Source of the DNA: Nostoc piscinale CENA21
GTDB taxonomy: Bacteria; Cyanobacteriota; Cyanobacteriia; Cyanobacteriales; Nostocaceae
Reading direction: 5' to 3'
Length of the DNA stretch: 64,000 nt
Assembly (NCBI RefSeq): GCF_001298445.1
Contig: NZ_CP012036.1
Location: 3,253,351 to 3,317,350, forward strand
Shown: piece after piece, positions 55,557 through 64,000 of the stretch
How the letters are laid out: every line of letters begins with the position of its first letter
Position numbering within the stretch: the first letter of the stretch is position 1
The notes under the pieces: model-generated
What the model was told of the DNA's origin: nothing
The model's input: only the letters and a program-made list of their open reading frames with translations
Database searches by the model: none
Program-made: the position numbers and the translations under genes

Positions 55557-56147
55557 ATGAAAAAATTACAATCCGCATTATTGCTGTTTTGTGTAGTGAT
55601 CGCAATTACTAATATTCACCCCGTCTTCGCCCATAAAGTCCAAGTAGCCGCAGATGTCGGTGCAACTCTTCATCTCGAACCTAATGATAACCCCCGCGCT
55701 GGCGAACCGACGCAAGCTTGGTTTGCTCTCACACGGAAAGGTGGGCAAACCATTCCCCTAGCTCAGTGTAATTGTCAGCTGGCAGTTTACGCCGAACCCC
55801 ACACCCCCAGCGAACCAGCACTACTCGAACCATCCCTCAAACCCGTATCCGCCGAACGCTTCCAAGGTATTCCCGGAGCCGATATTACCTTCCCCAAACC
55901 CGGACTTTATCAATTACAACTCAGTGGTAAACCCGCAAAAGACGAGAATTTCAAACCCTTTACCCTCAAGTTTGAAGTCACCGTTGCGGCTGGTACTCAA
56001 AATAATACACAAAGTATTCAAAATGCTAACAGCGATGCTGTAGCGCAGGAAACTACAAAAACTTTACCACCCTGGGCGATCGCAATTCCCGGTGTGGTAC
56101 TAGTCGGGGTTTTCCTTGTTTTCTTGCAACAAACAAGAAGAAATTAA
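55557..56147 (+). CDS. Exported protein with C-terminal membrane anchor
   Basis: 196 residues from the ATG at 55557 (MKKLQSALLLFCVVIAITNI ... FAHKVQ), chosen for its good signal peptide; ATGs at 55539 and the alternative start at 55500 add repeat-derived residues. The mature part looks like one immunoglobulin-like beta domain (GQTIPLAQCNCQLAVYAEPH; GLYQLQLSGKPAKDENFKPF). A C-terminal membrane segment (WAIAIPGVVLVGVFLVFLQQ) follows. It resembles exported metal- or cytochrome-oxidase-assembly-type proteins. It probably works with the SafE-type protein upstream. Confidence 0.75.
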   Translation: MKKLQSALLLFCVVIAITNIHPVFAHKVQVAADVGATLHLEPNDNPRAGEPTQAWFALTRKGGQTIPLAQCNCQLAVYAEPHTPSEPALLEPSLKPVSAERFQGIPGADITFPKPGLYQLQLSGKPAKDENFKPFTLKFEVTVAAGTQNNTQSIQNANSDAVAQETTKTLPPWAIAIPGVVLVGVFLVFLQQTRRN

Positions 56148-56337
56148 TTACTAAAATAGTTTAAGTATGCCTTCCTCTGAGCAGTTAAAAACTTGCTTCA
56201 TTCTGAGCTATTGGATAACTAAAATGTATTTACCGATATACATGATACGTATAGATGAACGAACAAAAAAATGTTGTATTTCTAGCTGGTTAAGAAACAA
56301 AAATTATCATTTATCCCAATGGAAAATGGAGATATTT

Positions 56338-56550
56338 ATGAGTAAATATGATTTTATGTCAATGACTCGTAGTGAACTCCGCCGATATATCCTTGAACAT
56401 AGAGAAGATGAAGCAGCAGTTCAGATTTATTTAGACAGGTTTAGCTCTAATAGCAGTGAAATTTTTCCCGCTCCGCAAACAATAGAAGACTTAGAAAACT
56501 TTCCACAATTACATCAACAGCACTTAGAAAAACGACAGAATCAAGCCTAA
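56338..56550 (+). CDS. Small conserved cyanobacterial protein (DUF6887-like)
   Basis: 70 residues from the ATG at 56338: MSKYDFMSMTRSELRRYILE, then HREDEAAVQIYLDRFSSNSS. The pattern M.KxDF..MTxxELRxYxLxHREDxEA is one I recognise from small cyanobacterial proteins, often beside a second small partner gene. The frame is open upstream to 56167 but that part is not like the family. GGAGA lies before the ATG. Function unknown. Confidence 0.65.
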   Translation: MSKYDFMSMTRSELRRYILEHREDEAAVQIYLDRFSSNSSEIFPAPQTIEDLENFPQLHQQHLEKRQNQA

Positions 56551-56590
56551 ATCTTTGACTGAAATTTCATTTTTCTCAGAAATGAAAGAG

Positions 56591-56640
56591 AAAGTATGAA
56601 GTGTGAACAGAAAATTTCATACTTCATACTTCACACTTTT
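56591..56640. terminator. Long hairpin between convergent genes
   Basis: AAAGTATGAAGTGTGA (56591-56606) pairs with TCATACTTCACACTTT (about 56624-56639) with one mismatch and one G-U, followed by T on the + strand. Built from the GAAGTAT repeat that also occurs at 18017-18045. Confidence 0.65.
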
Positions 56641-57637
56641 ATTTATGTCGCTTTTGATGCCATTGCCAAGCATGACTGACGATATCTTGGATCGCTGGAT
56701 ATTGCGATCGCCAGCCTAAAATTTTTCTGGCTTTTTCACTACTACCAATTAAAACAGGTGGATCACCGGGACGGCGATCGCATTCTTTGACGGGAATTGA
56801 TAAGCCCGTCACCGACTCAGCCGCTGCAATTACTTCCCGCACCGAAAAACCATTACCATTACCTAAATTAAATACTTCGCTATCGCCACCCTGTAATAAA
56901 TATTCCAGCCCTAAAACATGGGCATCGGCTAAATCGTTCACATGAATATAATCACGAATACAAGTACCATCAGGTGTGGGGTAATCTGTGCCGAAAATCG
57001 AGATAGATTCCCGCTTACCCAAAGCTGTCAGTAATATCAAAGGAATTAAATGCGTTTCTGGGTTGTGGTCTTCACCTAGTAAACCATCAGGATTTGCACC
57101 AGCCGCATTAAAGTAGCGGAATCGGACTGATTTTAAATTATAAGCAACATCAAAATCAGACAAAATCCGCTCTACCATCAGTTTAGTAGCCCCATAAGGA
57201 TTGATTGGGTCTTGGGGATGGGTTTCGGGAATGGGGACGACTTCTGGGACTCCGTAGGTGGCGCAGGTAGAAGAAAATACGAACTTGTTAATTGACGCAG
57301 CCAGCATCGCTTCTAATAAAGTCAGTGTACCAACCACATTGTTACGGTAATATTTCGCGGGGTCAGTCACGGACTCGCCTACGTAAGCATAGGCAGAAAA
57401 GTGCATCACAGCCGCAAAATTATGGGTTTTAAATAATTCATCTAATAAAGGGCGATCATTGGTATCACCAACTACCAGTTCTACTTGTAAAACTTGTTCT
57501 ACCAACTCTCGATGACCGTAGACAAGGTTATCAAGTATTACCACGTCATAACCTGCTTGCTTGAGAGCCAGTACAGTATGAGAACCGATGTATCCTGCGC
57601 CCCCTGTGACTAAAATGCTGGGTTTTTGCGGCGACAT
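56639..57637 (-). CDS. galE: UDP-glucose 4-epimerase
   Basis: 332 residues. The NAD loop VTGGAGYIGSHTVLALKQAG, the catalytic YGATKLMVERIL (Tyr-x-x-x-Lys) with preceding FSSTCATYG, and FRYFNAAGANPDG are the extended SDR GalE pattern. It interconverts UDP-glucose and UDP-galactose for polysaccharide and galactolipid precursors. Length normal. Confidence 0.96.
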   Translation of the reverse strand: MSPQKPSILVTGGAGYIGSHTVLALKQAGYDVVILDNLVYGHRELVEQVLQVELVVGDTNDRPLLDELFKTHNFAAVMHFSAYAYVGESVTDPAKYYRNNVVGTLTLLEAMLAASINKFVFSSTCATYGVPEVVPIPETHPQDPINPYGATKLMVERILSDFDVAYNLKSVRFRYFNAAGANPDGLLGEDHNPETHLIPLILLTALGKRESISIFGTDYPTPDGTCIRDYIHVNDLADAHVLGLEYLLQGGDSEVFNLGNGNGFSVREVIAAAESVTGLSIPVKECDRRPGDPPVLIGSSEKARKILGWRSQYPAIQDIVSHAWQWHQKRHK

Positions 57638-57912
57638 AGTTTTTCCCCCTGAGTTGACAATTCCTCAATTAATTATGGGTGTAGGGATGTAAGGGTGTAA
57701 GGGTGACAGAAAAAATTTTTTCTCACCTGGAAAATTATAAATAATAGACGCAGTGTCAAAAAATTGCTCTAAAATCACTACGACGGTAGTCTTTAGGTGT
57801 GAGGCTGGTAATATTTGCAGTCAAGTAAAAGTGCGATTACAATTTGACGGTCAAATACACAATCTTGCTCCAAACCTAGGCTGATCGCACTAGAAAATTT
57901 GAGAGTTAATCT
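57638..57912. repeat. Divergent region with GTGTAAGGGT repeat
   Basis: GGGTGTAGGGATGTAAGGGT and variants at 57675-57705 lie just upstream of galE. The rest is AT-rich and probably holds the two divergent promoters. Confidence 0.45.
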
Positions 57913-58590
57913 ATGTTCATATTGTTGAGCCGCGTACTACTGTGGCTGCTTGTAGGCACTATCGTATATTCTTTGTTCCAGAGGTTCTATCCTCAAGGAA
58001 CTTTCGCCGGAAGGGTGGTCTTGGTGATTATTTTGGTTGTCATAGCTTTGTCGTTCATTAATCCTAATGAACCAGCTGTGGCTTCTTTGTGGAGGGTGAT
58101 CTCATTTCCGCTCAAACCATTGGGTGCATCAGTGTTAATGATGATTTTTGCCGCCCAAAAAATTAAAGATGGTGGGATAGGAAAACCAGGGGGAACATTA
58201 CTAGCTGCATCGCTGATTATTTTGCTGTTGTCCAGTACACCAGCGATCGCTTATTTTTTGGTGAGATCACCAATTGCGGCGACAGCTGTTAATTCCACTG
58301 TAACAAATCAGGCACTAGTCAGAAATTATTTGCCAGCCAGGGCGACTGGCTCAGAAGTACTGGTTGCATTGGCTCCTGGTGCAACAACTAGTGATGTAAA
58401 TGCGATCGCATTTAACGCTGCGGATATCAAAATTCCGCCTTACCTGTTACAAAATCCCCAACAAATCCGAGAACGGGGTTTGCGACTAGAGGATTTTGTC
58501 CCCAGTGCAGAAACACTCCAACTTACTACCCAAGTTTGGGAAAGTTACCTTAACCAAGTTTACTTTTTCTTACGTGGTCGCCAGTCCTAG
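57913..58590 (+). CDS. Membrane protein of unknown function, resembling the ends of YdcF-type proteins
   Basis: 225 residues with about four membrane segments in the first half (LLSRVLLWLLVGTIVYSLF; VVLVIILVVIALSFI; LGASVLMMIFAAQ; ASLIILLLSSTPAIAYFLV). The C-terminal part ends LRLEDFVPSAETLQLTTQVW followed by YFFLRGRQS, a tail that to my memory occurs in longer cyanobacterial YdcF/DUF218 proteins. The DUF218 catalytic core that should lie between is not seen. It may be a shortened relative. No frameshift is visible. Confidence 0.6.
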   Translation: MFILLSRVLLWLLVGTIVYSLFQRFYPQGTFAGRVVLVIILVVIALSFINPNEPAVASLWRVISFPLKPLGASVLMMIFAAQKIKDGGIGKPGGTLLAASLIILLLSSTPAIAYFLVRSPIAATAVNSTVTNQALVRNYLPARATGSEVLVALAPGATTSDVNAIAFNAADIKIPPYLLQNPQQIRERGLRLEDFVPSAETLQLTTQVWESYLNQVYFFLRGRQS

Positions 58591-58611
58591 GGTTAAAAAA
58601 GTAAAATTAAC

Positions 58612-58650
58612 AAGGCCGCAACGCTATCCCCTAGTGGCTGGCCTTATTTA
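58612..58650 (+). terminator. Hairpin terminator
   Basis: AAGGCC (58612-58617) pairs with GGCCTT (58640-58645), with an inner CTA/TAG pairing, followed by ATTTA. It lies about 20 bases after the preceding gene. Confidence 0.55.
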
Positions 58651-58867
58651 AGAAACCTGAATTCAGCATTGAACCTAAGTAGCAATCAGAAATAGTATCG
58701 CTACTCCCACGCCAAACTAATACTATCTTTGACTGCAATTTAGGATGAGAATTCAGCAGATAATTTTCTCTACTGAATTCTGATGACACACTCCTGAGTT
58801 CTTTGTAGATAAAATATAAACCTACGATCCGTTTGTTTTAGGATGATGGAGTTGCAAAGTTGCTGTA

Positions 58868-60619
58868 ATGGCAAAATCTCGACGACTAGCTAAACTCGGT
58901 GCTTACCTGCGTCCTCATTGGGTAGAGGCAACATTAGGCATTTTTGCGTTGTTGTCTGTCAATGGCTTGGGCGTTTATATTCCTTGGTTGATTCGCGGTT
59001 GTGTTGATCGACTATCAACCCAATTTAGTTGGAACCAACTCATACACTATGTAGTAATCATTGTTTTGTTGAGTTCAGCAATGTGGTTAATCCGCATGGC
59101 TTCTCGAATTTGGCTGTTTGGCGTAGGACGACAGGTAGAATTTGACCTAAAACAACGGATTTTTGAACATTTACTCAAGTTAGAACCTGCTTATTTTGCT
59201 ACCAATACCGCCGGAGATTTGATTAATCGTGCTACCAGCGATGTAGAAAATATTCGGCGTTTGTTGGGTTTTGCTGTGCTGAGTTTAGCCAATACTTTTT
59301 TTGCTTATGCTTTGACACTGCCAGTTATGTTGGCGATTAGTGTCGATATGACGCTATATTCTTTGGCAGTGTATCCGATGATGTTTGTGTTGGTGCATTT
59401 GTTTAGCGATCGCCTCCGCAAACAACAAGCCGAAGTCCAAGAAAAACTTTCTGATATTAGTGAACTAATTCAAGAAGACATTAGCGGCATTGCCTTAATT
59501 AAAATTTATGCTCAAGAAGAAAACGAGCGCCAAGCTTTTGCTAAAAAAAATCAACAGCTATTAAGAGCTAACTTACAATTAGCCAAAAGCCGTAATGTAT
59601 TGTTTCCTTTAATTGGTGGTTTAGCTAATCTTAGTTCTTTAATTATTATTTGGTTAGGAACAACCCGAATTTCCGGCGGAACTTTAGCAGTGGGTGATTT
59701 TTTGGCGCTGCTAATTTATGTAGAAAGGCTAGTATTTCCCACCGCTTTATTAGGTTTTACCATTACCACCTATCAACGGGGTGAAGTTAGTATTGATCGC
59801 TTAGAATCGATTCTCAGCGTTACTCCCAAAATTCAAGACACGGCTGATATGGTAAATTTAACCGTAGCAGAAGTCAAGGGAGAAATTAGCGCCAAAAACT
59901 TCAGCTTTACTTATCCAGAAGCAACAACACCAGCTTTAGATCAGGTCAATTTTACAATTGCACCTGGAGAAACAGTAGCAATTGTTGGCGCAATTGGTTC
60001 GGGTAAATCGACTTTAGCCAATGCTTTACCCCGGTTGTTAGATATTGCTCCGGGACAGTTATTTTTAGATGGGGTAGATATTACCAAAATTGCATTAGCT
60101 GATTTGCGGAGTGCGATCGCTTATGTTCCCCAAGATAGTTTTTTATTCAGCACCACCATCAAAAATAATATCCGCTATGCTGACCCAAGGCGGGAACAAC
60201 AAGATGTCGAATCTGTAGCTGTCATGTCTCAGATTCATCCCGAAATTATGAATTTCCCCCAACAATACGAAACTCTAGTTGGTGAACGCGGTATTACCTT
60301 ATCTGGTGGACAAAGACAACGCACAGCTTTAGCTAGAGCTATGTTAGTTGATGCGCCAGTTTTAATTTTGGACGATGCTTTATCTAGCGTTGATAATCAA
60401 ACAGCTGCCAAAATTCTCAAAAATCTTTCTAGTGGAACTAGCCGCAAAACAGTAATTTTTATCACCCACCAACTATCAGCAGCTGCCGCCGCAGACCGAA
60501 TTTTAGTTATGGATAAAGGTAAAATTGTCCAAGCCGGCAACCATGTAGACTTAGTGCAGCAAGAAGGTTTGTATCGGACTTTGTGGAGTCAGCATCAAGT
60601 CGAGGAATTGTTGCGTTAG
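58868..60619 (+). CDS. ABC exporter (MsbA/MDR type, fused permease-ATPase)
   Basis: 583 residues. Six membrane segments in an ABC exporter domain are followed by the ATPase: Walker A VGAIGSGKSTLANAL, Q-loop YVPQDSFLF, signature LSGGQRQRTALARAML, Walker B VLILDDALSSVD and H-loop FITHQL. It would act as a dimer moving lipids, peptides or drugs out of the cytoplasm. An eight-A run at 59543-59550 is in frame. There is no partner gene next to it, so the substrate is not indicated. Confidence 0.94.
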   Translation: MAKSRRLAKLGAYLRPHWVEATLGIFALLSVNGLGVYIPWLIRGCVDRLSTQFSWNQLIHYVVIIVLLSSAMWLIRMASRIWLFGVGRQVEFDLKQRIFEHLLKLEPAYFATNTAGDLINRATSDVENIRRLLGFAVLSLANTFFAYALTLPVMLAISVDMTLYSLAVYPMMFVLVHLFSDRLRKQQAEVQEKLSDISELIQEDISGIALIKIYAQEENERQAFAKKNQQLLRANLQLAKSRNVLFPLIGGLANLSSLIIIWLGTTRISGGTLAVGDFLALLIYVERLVFPTALLGFTITTYQRGEVSIDRLESILSVTPKIQDTADMVNLTVAEVKGEISAKNFSFTYPEATTPALDQVNFTIAPGETVAIVGAIGSGKSTLANALPRLLDIAPGQLFLDGVDITKIALADLRSAIAYVPQDSFLFSTTIKNNIRYADPRREQQDVESVAVMSQIHPEIMNFPQQYETLVGERGITLSGGQRQRTALARAMLVDAPVLILDDALSSVDNQTAAKILKNLSSGTSRKTVIFITHQLSAAAAADRILVMDKGKIVQAGNHVDLVQQEGLYRTLWSQHQVEELLR

Positions 60620-60665
60620 TCAAAGTAATGAGAATACAGGTGTCAGGATGAAGTTTGATTGTGGG

Positions 60666-60998
60666 TTAAAGCTCTTCGTCTAATTCGCTAAGTACATCTG
60701 CTATGTCTCTTGCTCCGTGAAGTACTCGAAGAATTTCAATAGTAGTATCTTCAATCCGATAGAAAATCAAATAATCCTGAAAATCTTTGATGCGCCATTA
60801 TCGAATTTCACCTAAACTCGATACAACTAATTGCGTTACTTTTCCCATCCCAGGAGTCTTTTGCAACTGAGCAAACGTCATTTCGGCAGCATTTAAGAAT
60901 TTAACTGCTACATCCCTATTTCCATTGACCAATATATAATTTGCCAGAAGTCGCAAATCTTGCGTTGCTCGGTCTTTAACAATTAACCGATAGTTCAT
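60666..60998 (-). pseudogene. ParE/RelE-type toxin with internal stop
   Basis: The frame starts MNYRLIVKDRATQDLRLLAN and continues through GMGKVTQLVVSSLGEIR, then meets TAA at 60798-60800. Reading on in the same frame gives WRIKDFQDYLIFYRIEDTTI, then EILRVLHGARDIADVLSELD, the normal second half of a ParE toxin (110 codons in total). A single C-to-T change (CAA to TAA) explains it. The conserved GARD end needed for toxicity is lost. The start overlaps the antitoxin stop by four bases. Confidence 0.85.
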
Positions 60999-61255
60999 GT
61001 GTCGCTTGAGTTACCTATACGATTCTGTTCTAAAACAGTAGAACGCAAATTTTGCCAATATTCTGGTGTTACTTCCTGTCCTGGAGAATTAATCCCTACT
61101 TGCAAAAGAGCTTCTAACTTGGCTTGCGCTTTATTTTTTTGGTCTTGCTTGACCAAATATAGAAAATATTCACCAATACTACCGTAAGCACCTGCCATCA
61201 CTTGTGCCTCTAGATAAACACGCATTTCATCAGGTATATCAATATTAATATTCAT
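60995..61255 (-). CDS. ParD-type antitoxin
   Basis: 86 residues. MNINIDIPDEMRVYLEAQVM, then AGAYGSIGEYFLYLVKQDQK is the ribbon-helix-helix DNA-binding start of ParD. The C-terminal part (EYWQNLRSTVLEQNRIGNSS) would wrap the toxin. It is intact although its toxin is broken. It probably still represses its own promoter. Confidence 0.88.
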   Translation of the reverse strand: MNINIDIPDEMRVYLEAQVMAGAYGSIGEYFLYLVKQDQKNKAQAKLEALLQVGINSPGQEVTPEYWQNLRSTVLEQNRIGNSSDT

Positions 61256-61412
61256 TGGCTTGGAAGTATGACTACTCTGATTATTTTAACTGAACATCTT
61301 GCTGAAGAAGAAAAATTTGCTCAATGGATTGCAATTATTTCTGCATTTTTATTTAAAAAAGGAGAAGTATAGGCATATTTAAAAAACACAAATACCAAGC
61401 ATAATAAAATTT

Positions 61413-64000
61413 TTACCTCCTGCCTTCTGCCTCCCTCCTCCTGCCTTCTGCTATAACTTGACACTCCTCCCAACGCCTTTTTAAAAGATAAGCACTGGGC
61501 GGAAATGATAATTTAATTGTGAGGTTGTGTCCTTGCAATTCTCTACAAGTGGATTCATCTGTCCAATTACACCGATTTTCTGTATATTTGCGCCATAAGG
61601 TTTCAATATCTTTGAGAGTTTCACAAGGTAGAAGTTTTTCTTCTCCTTCGGTGAGATAACCATCATTATTGACATCAGCTTTTGCACCTTGTTCGCGCAT
61701 CAAAATTGCATAAGATGTTTTGAGTGCGCCTGTATATTGATTTTCTAACTTGGCAAAATCAGTATCAACTAAATTGCCAAATTTACCTTGTTGGAGTTCA
61801 GATTCCAAAGTTGCAAGTCGAGTTTTTTTAATGATGTCTGCCAAGGAATTCTCAGCTTGTTGTGATGCTTGTTGTAGTGTATTTTTGTGATTTAAAATAT
61901 TTGCAAACTTTTGTGGCTCTTGACTAATTTTGTCTTGTAGATTCAAACTGATGCGCCAAATCTGCCGATAATCATCCAATGCTTGATTGATATCCCCAGC
62001 TTGTTGATGTTTATTCGCATTATTCAACAATGCAGATAGACTATTTAATGTTGTTTTGGCAATATCGGGCGTAATAATATTAAATGAACTATAACGGATG
62101 AGTTGCGCTAACTGGTTTTGCTGTTGTTGTTGCCAAGCAACTATACCAGAAGCAGCAATTAATAATAAAGTAATAGTACTGGTACTACCTAGTAAAAAAC
62201 GATTTTTTAGCCGCGCTTGTTTACTGGCTTGAATATATTCTTTTTCTTGGGGTGTGAGGTAATCTTTGTATTTTTGATAATATGCTTCTGCTTCTGTGAG
62301 TTGAGTTTTTTGCAGGAGAAAATCTGGGTGTTTTTGCTTCTGCTCCCATTCTTTACGTTTCTTTTCTAAACGCTCTTGTTGATATAAGCGATCGCGGTTT
62401 TCATCCAGCCACCAACGCAAGCTCGACCAATGACGAATTAAGATTTCGTGAGCTACTTCTATAGTCACTTCACTTTTGAGCAGTTCTAATTCTTGAGATA
62501 TCTGATCAGCAGTACGACTCTGCCCAATATTTGCCTCATTTTCTGTTAAATTGACAACAATTAATTTGGCATCAATAAACTTTTGCAGAGTTTTTTCAAC
62601 TAAATATGGTGAATATTTACCTTGTAATAATTGTGATTTTTGAACTTGTTTTTTAGTATCTTCTGTCCCCTGTCCCAGACGAGTTAAAGACAGAAAAATC
62701 CATTGGGCTATTTTCTGTTCTTCTGGCGATAAACTATCATAAATCGCTTGAGCTTTGAGTTCTAAAGCTACTTTTATGCCACCAATTTTTTCGCGGTAAG
62801 CTGATACTGTTAACTCACCTGTATTTTGGTCGCGGTGTTCCCACAACTGCTCTAAAACAAATTGCAGTAAAGGTAAATCTCCCGCCGATTGTTGTAAATC
62901 GCTTAACAGCAGTTCCACTAAACCAGACTGTACTTTTAGTTCTACTTGTTCGGCTGGCTTTTCGATAATCTGGCGATAATTTTCTTCACTCAACCGGGGT
63001 GGAACTAAAACATGAGATGCTTGTAATTTCTGCGATAGTTTAGGTAATTCGAGGCAGGGTGAAATAAAGTCGGCGCGGAGAGTTATGATTAACTTAAAGC
63101 GGTCGGATGCGTATTCTAAAGCTTCTAAAATGATATCTAGAAAAATTTGGCGATTGCTTGTAGCTGCCAGCGTAAAAATTTCTTCAAATTGGTCAATTAT
63201 TAAAACTATTATCGGCTCGTTTCTGGTGCGTAACCAATGAACGAAACCCTCACCACCTAAATGTAATAATCCTTCAGCTTGTAAGGGATTTTCCTCAGCA
63301 TCTGCCATAATTTTGGCTAATTCTTGCAGAGGTTTTTCCCCAGGGCGTAAATATTTAATTAGCCAAGTTTCACTTCCCGGAAGTTGTTTGCCTAATCTTA
63401 ACTGTGCCATTAATCCTGCTTGGACTACGGAAGATTTACCACTCCCAGAAGCACCAACTACTGCCAAAAAAGATTTATGATTAATTTCATTAATTATTCT
63501 TTGGGTGAGAACCTCTTGACCGAAGAAATATTTTGCATCTTTCTCACTAAAAGCTCTTAATCCCATATAAGGACAAATCCCTAAATCAACTCGTTGGGAT
63601 TTTTTCTGCAAAGTTGCAGGTAAAACTTCTATTACTCCCTGCATCCCCCCTAGCCAATAATTACGCCAAATGTGACTTTCTGCAAGTTCGCGCTGTACAC
63701 CCATAATCCAGCCAGCAACAGATAAACCTGTTTGCAAGTTGGCTGTTTGCAAAGTTGTTAGCAAAGCTGTAGCAAATTCTTCGGTATTTTCAATAGTAGC
63801 TGCACCAATAATTAAACACTGGCTAATTTCCGATTCTTGTTGCAAATCTTCCAGCCAATTCTGGAGAAATGCTGTATTTTGTGTATCTATAAGACAATCT
63901 AAAACCACAATTTGTTGAGCAATATTTGACTGACGCAAACTTTGGCGCAACCAATCACGACTAAGTTTAATTTCATCACTAATGACTAAAAAAGCTTCAC
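61413..64000 (-). CDS. nSTAND-type ATPase with caspase-like N-terminus (cut by window edge)
   Basis: At least 845 residues; the frame is open past the right edge, so the start lies outside. The first visible part (AFLVISDEIKLSRDWLRQSL; QQIVVLDCLIDTQNTAFLQN) looks like the end of a caspase-like or degenerate caspase domain. Next comes the STAND NTPase: GICPYMGLRAFSEKDAKYFF, Walker A GASGSGKSS and Walker B IVLIIDQFEEIF. A membrane segment (LLGSTSTITLLLIAASGIVA) follows, then helical repeats. An EF-hand-like loop DVNNDGYLTEGEE lies near the end. The last residues (AEGRRREAEGRR) are coded by a tandem repeat. Such proteins are suspected sensors in cell-death or defence pathways. Confidence 0.85.
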   Translation of the reverse strand, partial: EAFLVISDEIKLSRDWLRQSLRQSNIAQQIVVLDCLIDTQNTAFLQNWLEDLQQESEISQCLIIGAATIENTEEFATALLTTLQTANLQTGLSVAGWIMGVQRELAESHIWRNYWLGGMQGVIEVLPATLQKKSQRVDLGICPYMGLRAFSEKDAKYFFGQEVLTQRIINEINHKSFLAVVGASGSGKSSVVQAGLMAQLRLGKQLPGSETWLIKYLRPGEKPLQELAKIMADAEENPLQAEGLLHLGGEGFVHWLRTRNEPIIVLIIDQFEEIFTLAATSNRQIFLDIILEALEYASDRFKLIITLRADFISPCLELPKLSQKLQASHVLVPPRLSEENYRQIIEKPAEQVELKVQSGLVELLLSDLQQSAGDLPLLQFVLEQLWEHRDQNTGELTVSAYREKIGGIKVALELKAQAIYDSLSPEEQKIAQWIFLSLTRLGQGTEDTKKQVQKSQLLQGKYSPYLVEKTLQKFIDAKLIVVNLTENEANIGQSRTADQISQELELLKSEVTIEVAHEILIRHWSSLRWWLDENRDRLYQQERLEKKRKEWEQKQKHPDFLLQKTQLTEAEAYYQKYKDYLTPQEKEYIQASKQARLKNRFLLGSTSTITLLLIAASGIVAWQQQQQNQLAQLIRYSSFNIITPDIAKTTLNSLSALLNNANKHQQAGDINQALDDYRQIWRISLNLQDKISQEPQKFANILNHKNTLQQASQQAENSLADIIKKTRLATLESELQQGKFGNLVDTDFAKLENQYTGALKTSYAILMREQGAKADVNNDGYLTEGEEKLLPCETLKDIETLWRKYTENRCNWTDESTCRELQGHNLTIKLSFPPSAYLLKRRWEECQVIAEGRRREAEGRR
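61425..61460. repeat. CTGCCTT tandem repeat at the 3' end of the nSTAND gene
   Basis: CCTGCCTTCTGCCTCCCTCC and CTGCCTTCTGC units form the last codons of the gene and continue past the stop. They give the protein a basic-acidic tail that probably has no ancestral function. Confidence 0.65.

Noticed and set aside
61268..61372. 34-codon rightward frame beginning MTTLIILTEHLAEEEKF
   Set aside because: Too short and without ribosome-binding site or known relatives; possibly a decayed gene end but not supportable.

Overview
The window reads as chromosomal DNA of a filamentous, probably heterocyst-forming cyanobacterium (Nostocales). Supporting signs are a psbA gene for photosystem II D1, PipX, SepF, a Mo-nitrogenase C-terminal-like protein, very frequent GCGATCGC (HIP1) octamers, and many short tandem heptanucleotide-type repeats between genes. 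No rRNA, tRNA, CRISPR array or prophage was recognised.

Layout. 0.4-9.3 kb: urease accessory genes ureE-ureF, an Nfu iron-sulfur protein, a GH57 glycosidase, a Ser/Thr kinase, a DUF1648 membrane protein, a nuclease/transposase remnant, a PD-(D/E)XK-like protein and an EEP-fold hydrolase. 9.3-15.3 kb: cardiolipin synthase, a DUF4336 protein, a double-GGDEF protein and an RTX/HEXXH protein. 15.8-22 kb: DnaJ-domain protein, a frameshifted cysteine synthase beside an Rrf2 regulator, a dihaem cytochrome and uvrA. 22-32.4 kb: Uma2 protein, a Mo-nitrogenase-like small protein with a poly-A frame problem, a pseudo-caspase, rpmF, a Moco oxidoreductase, a frameshifted aldehyde dehydrogenase, a response regulator-histidine kinase and psbA. 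32.5-41 kb: a DNA phosphorothioation (dnd) cluster: a dnd-associated protein, dndB, a second DGQHR protein, dndC, a small XRE regulator, an HUH (Y1) transposase between REP-like palindromes, and dndD. 41-52 kb: a Ski2-type helicase, then pipX-yggS-sepF-proC and der-ecfT-trpE/pabB, all leftward. 51-64 kb: phosphoesterase, M28 peptidase, SafE-type membrane protein plus an exported partner, galE, ABC exporter, a ParD/ParE pair with a nonsense-mutated toxin, and an nSTAND ATPase cut by the window edge.

The most striking region is the dnd cluster. DndC (sulfur activation) and DndD (ATPase) are intact. The dnd-associated protein, DndB and the second DGQHR protein are each broken by exactly one extra base in an A/T run of 7-8, and removing that base restores one continuous protein each time. 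Similar +1 events break the aldehyde dehydrogenase and probably the Mo-nitrogenase-like gene; cysK has a -1 event in a G-rich stretch. Other A7-A8 runs (in dndD and the ABC exporter) are in frame, so a uniform base-calling bias does not explain everything. The choices are sporadic sequencing error, real inactivation, or slippage/phase variation. No dndE, dndA or restriction partner was found near the cluster.

A second theme is the short tandem repeats. They sit as inverted pairs forming perfect hairpins at gene ends, and they have also entered coding sequence: two in-frame low-complexity inserts in the trpE/pabB-type gene, a probable one in the ECF T component, and the C-terminus of the nSTAND protein.
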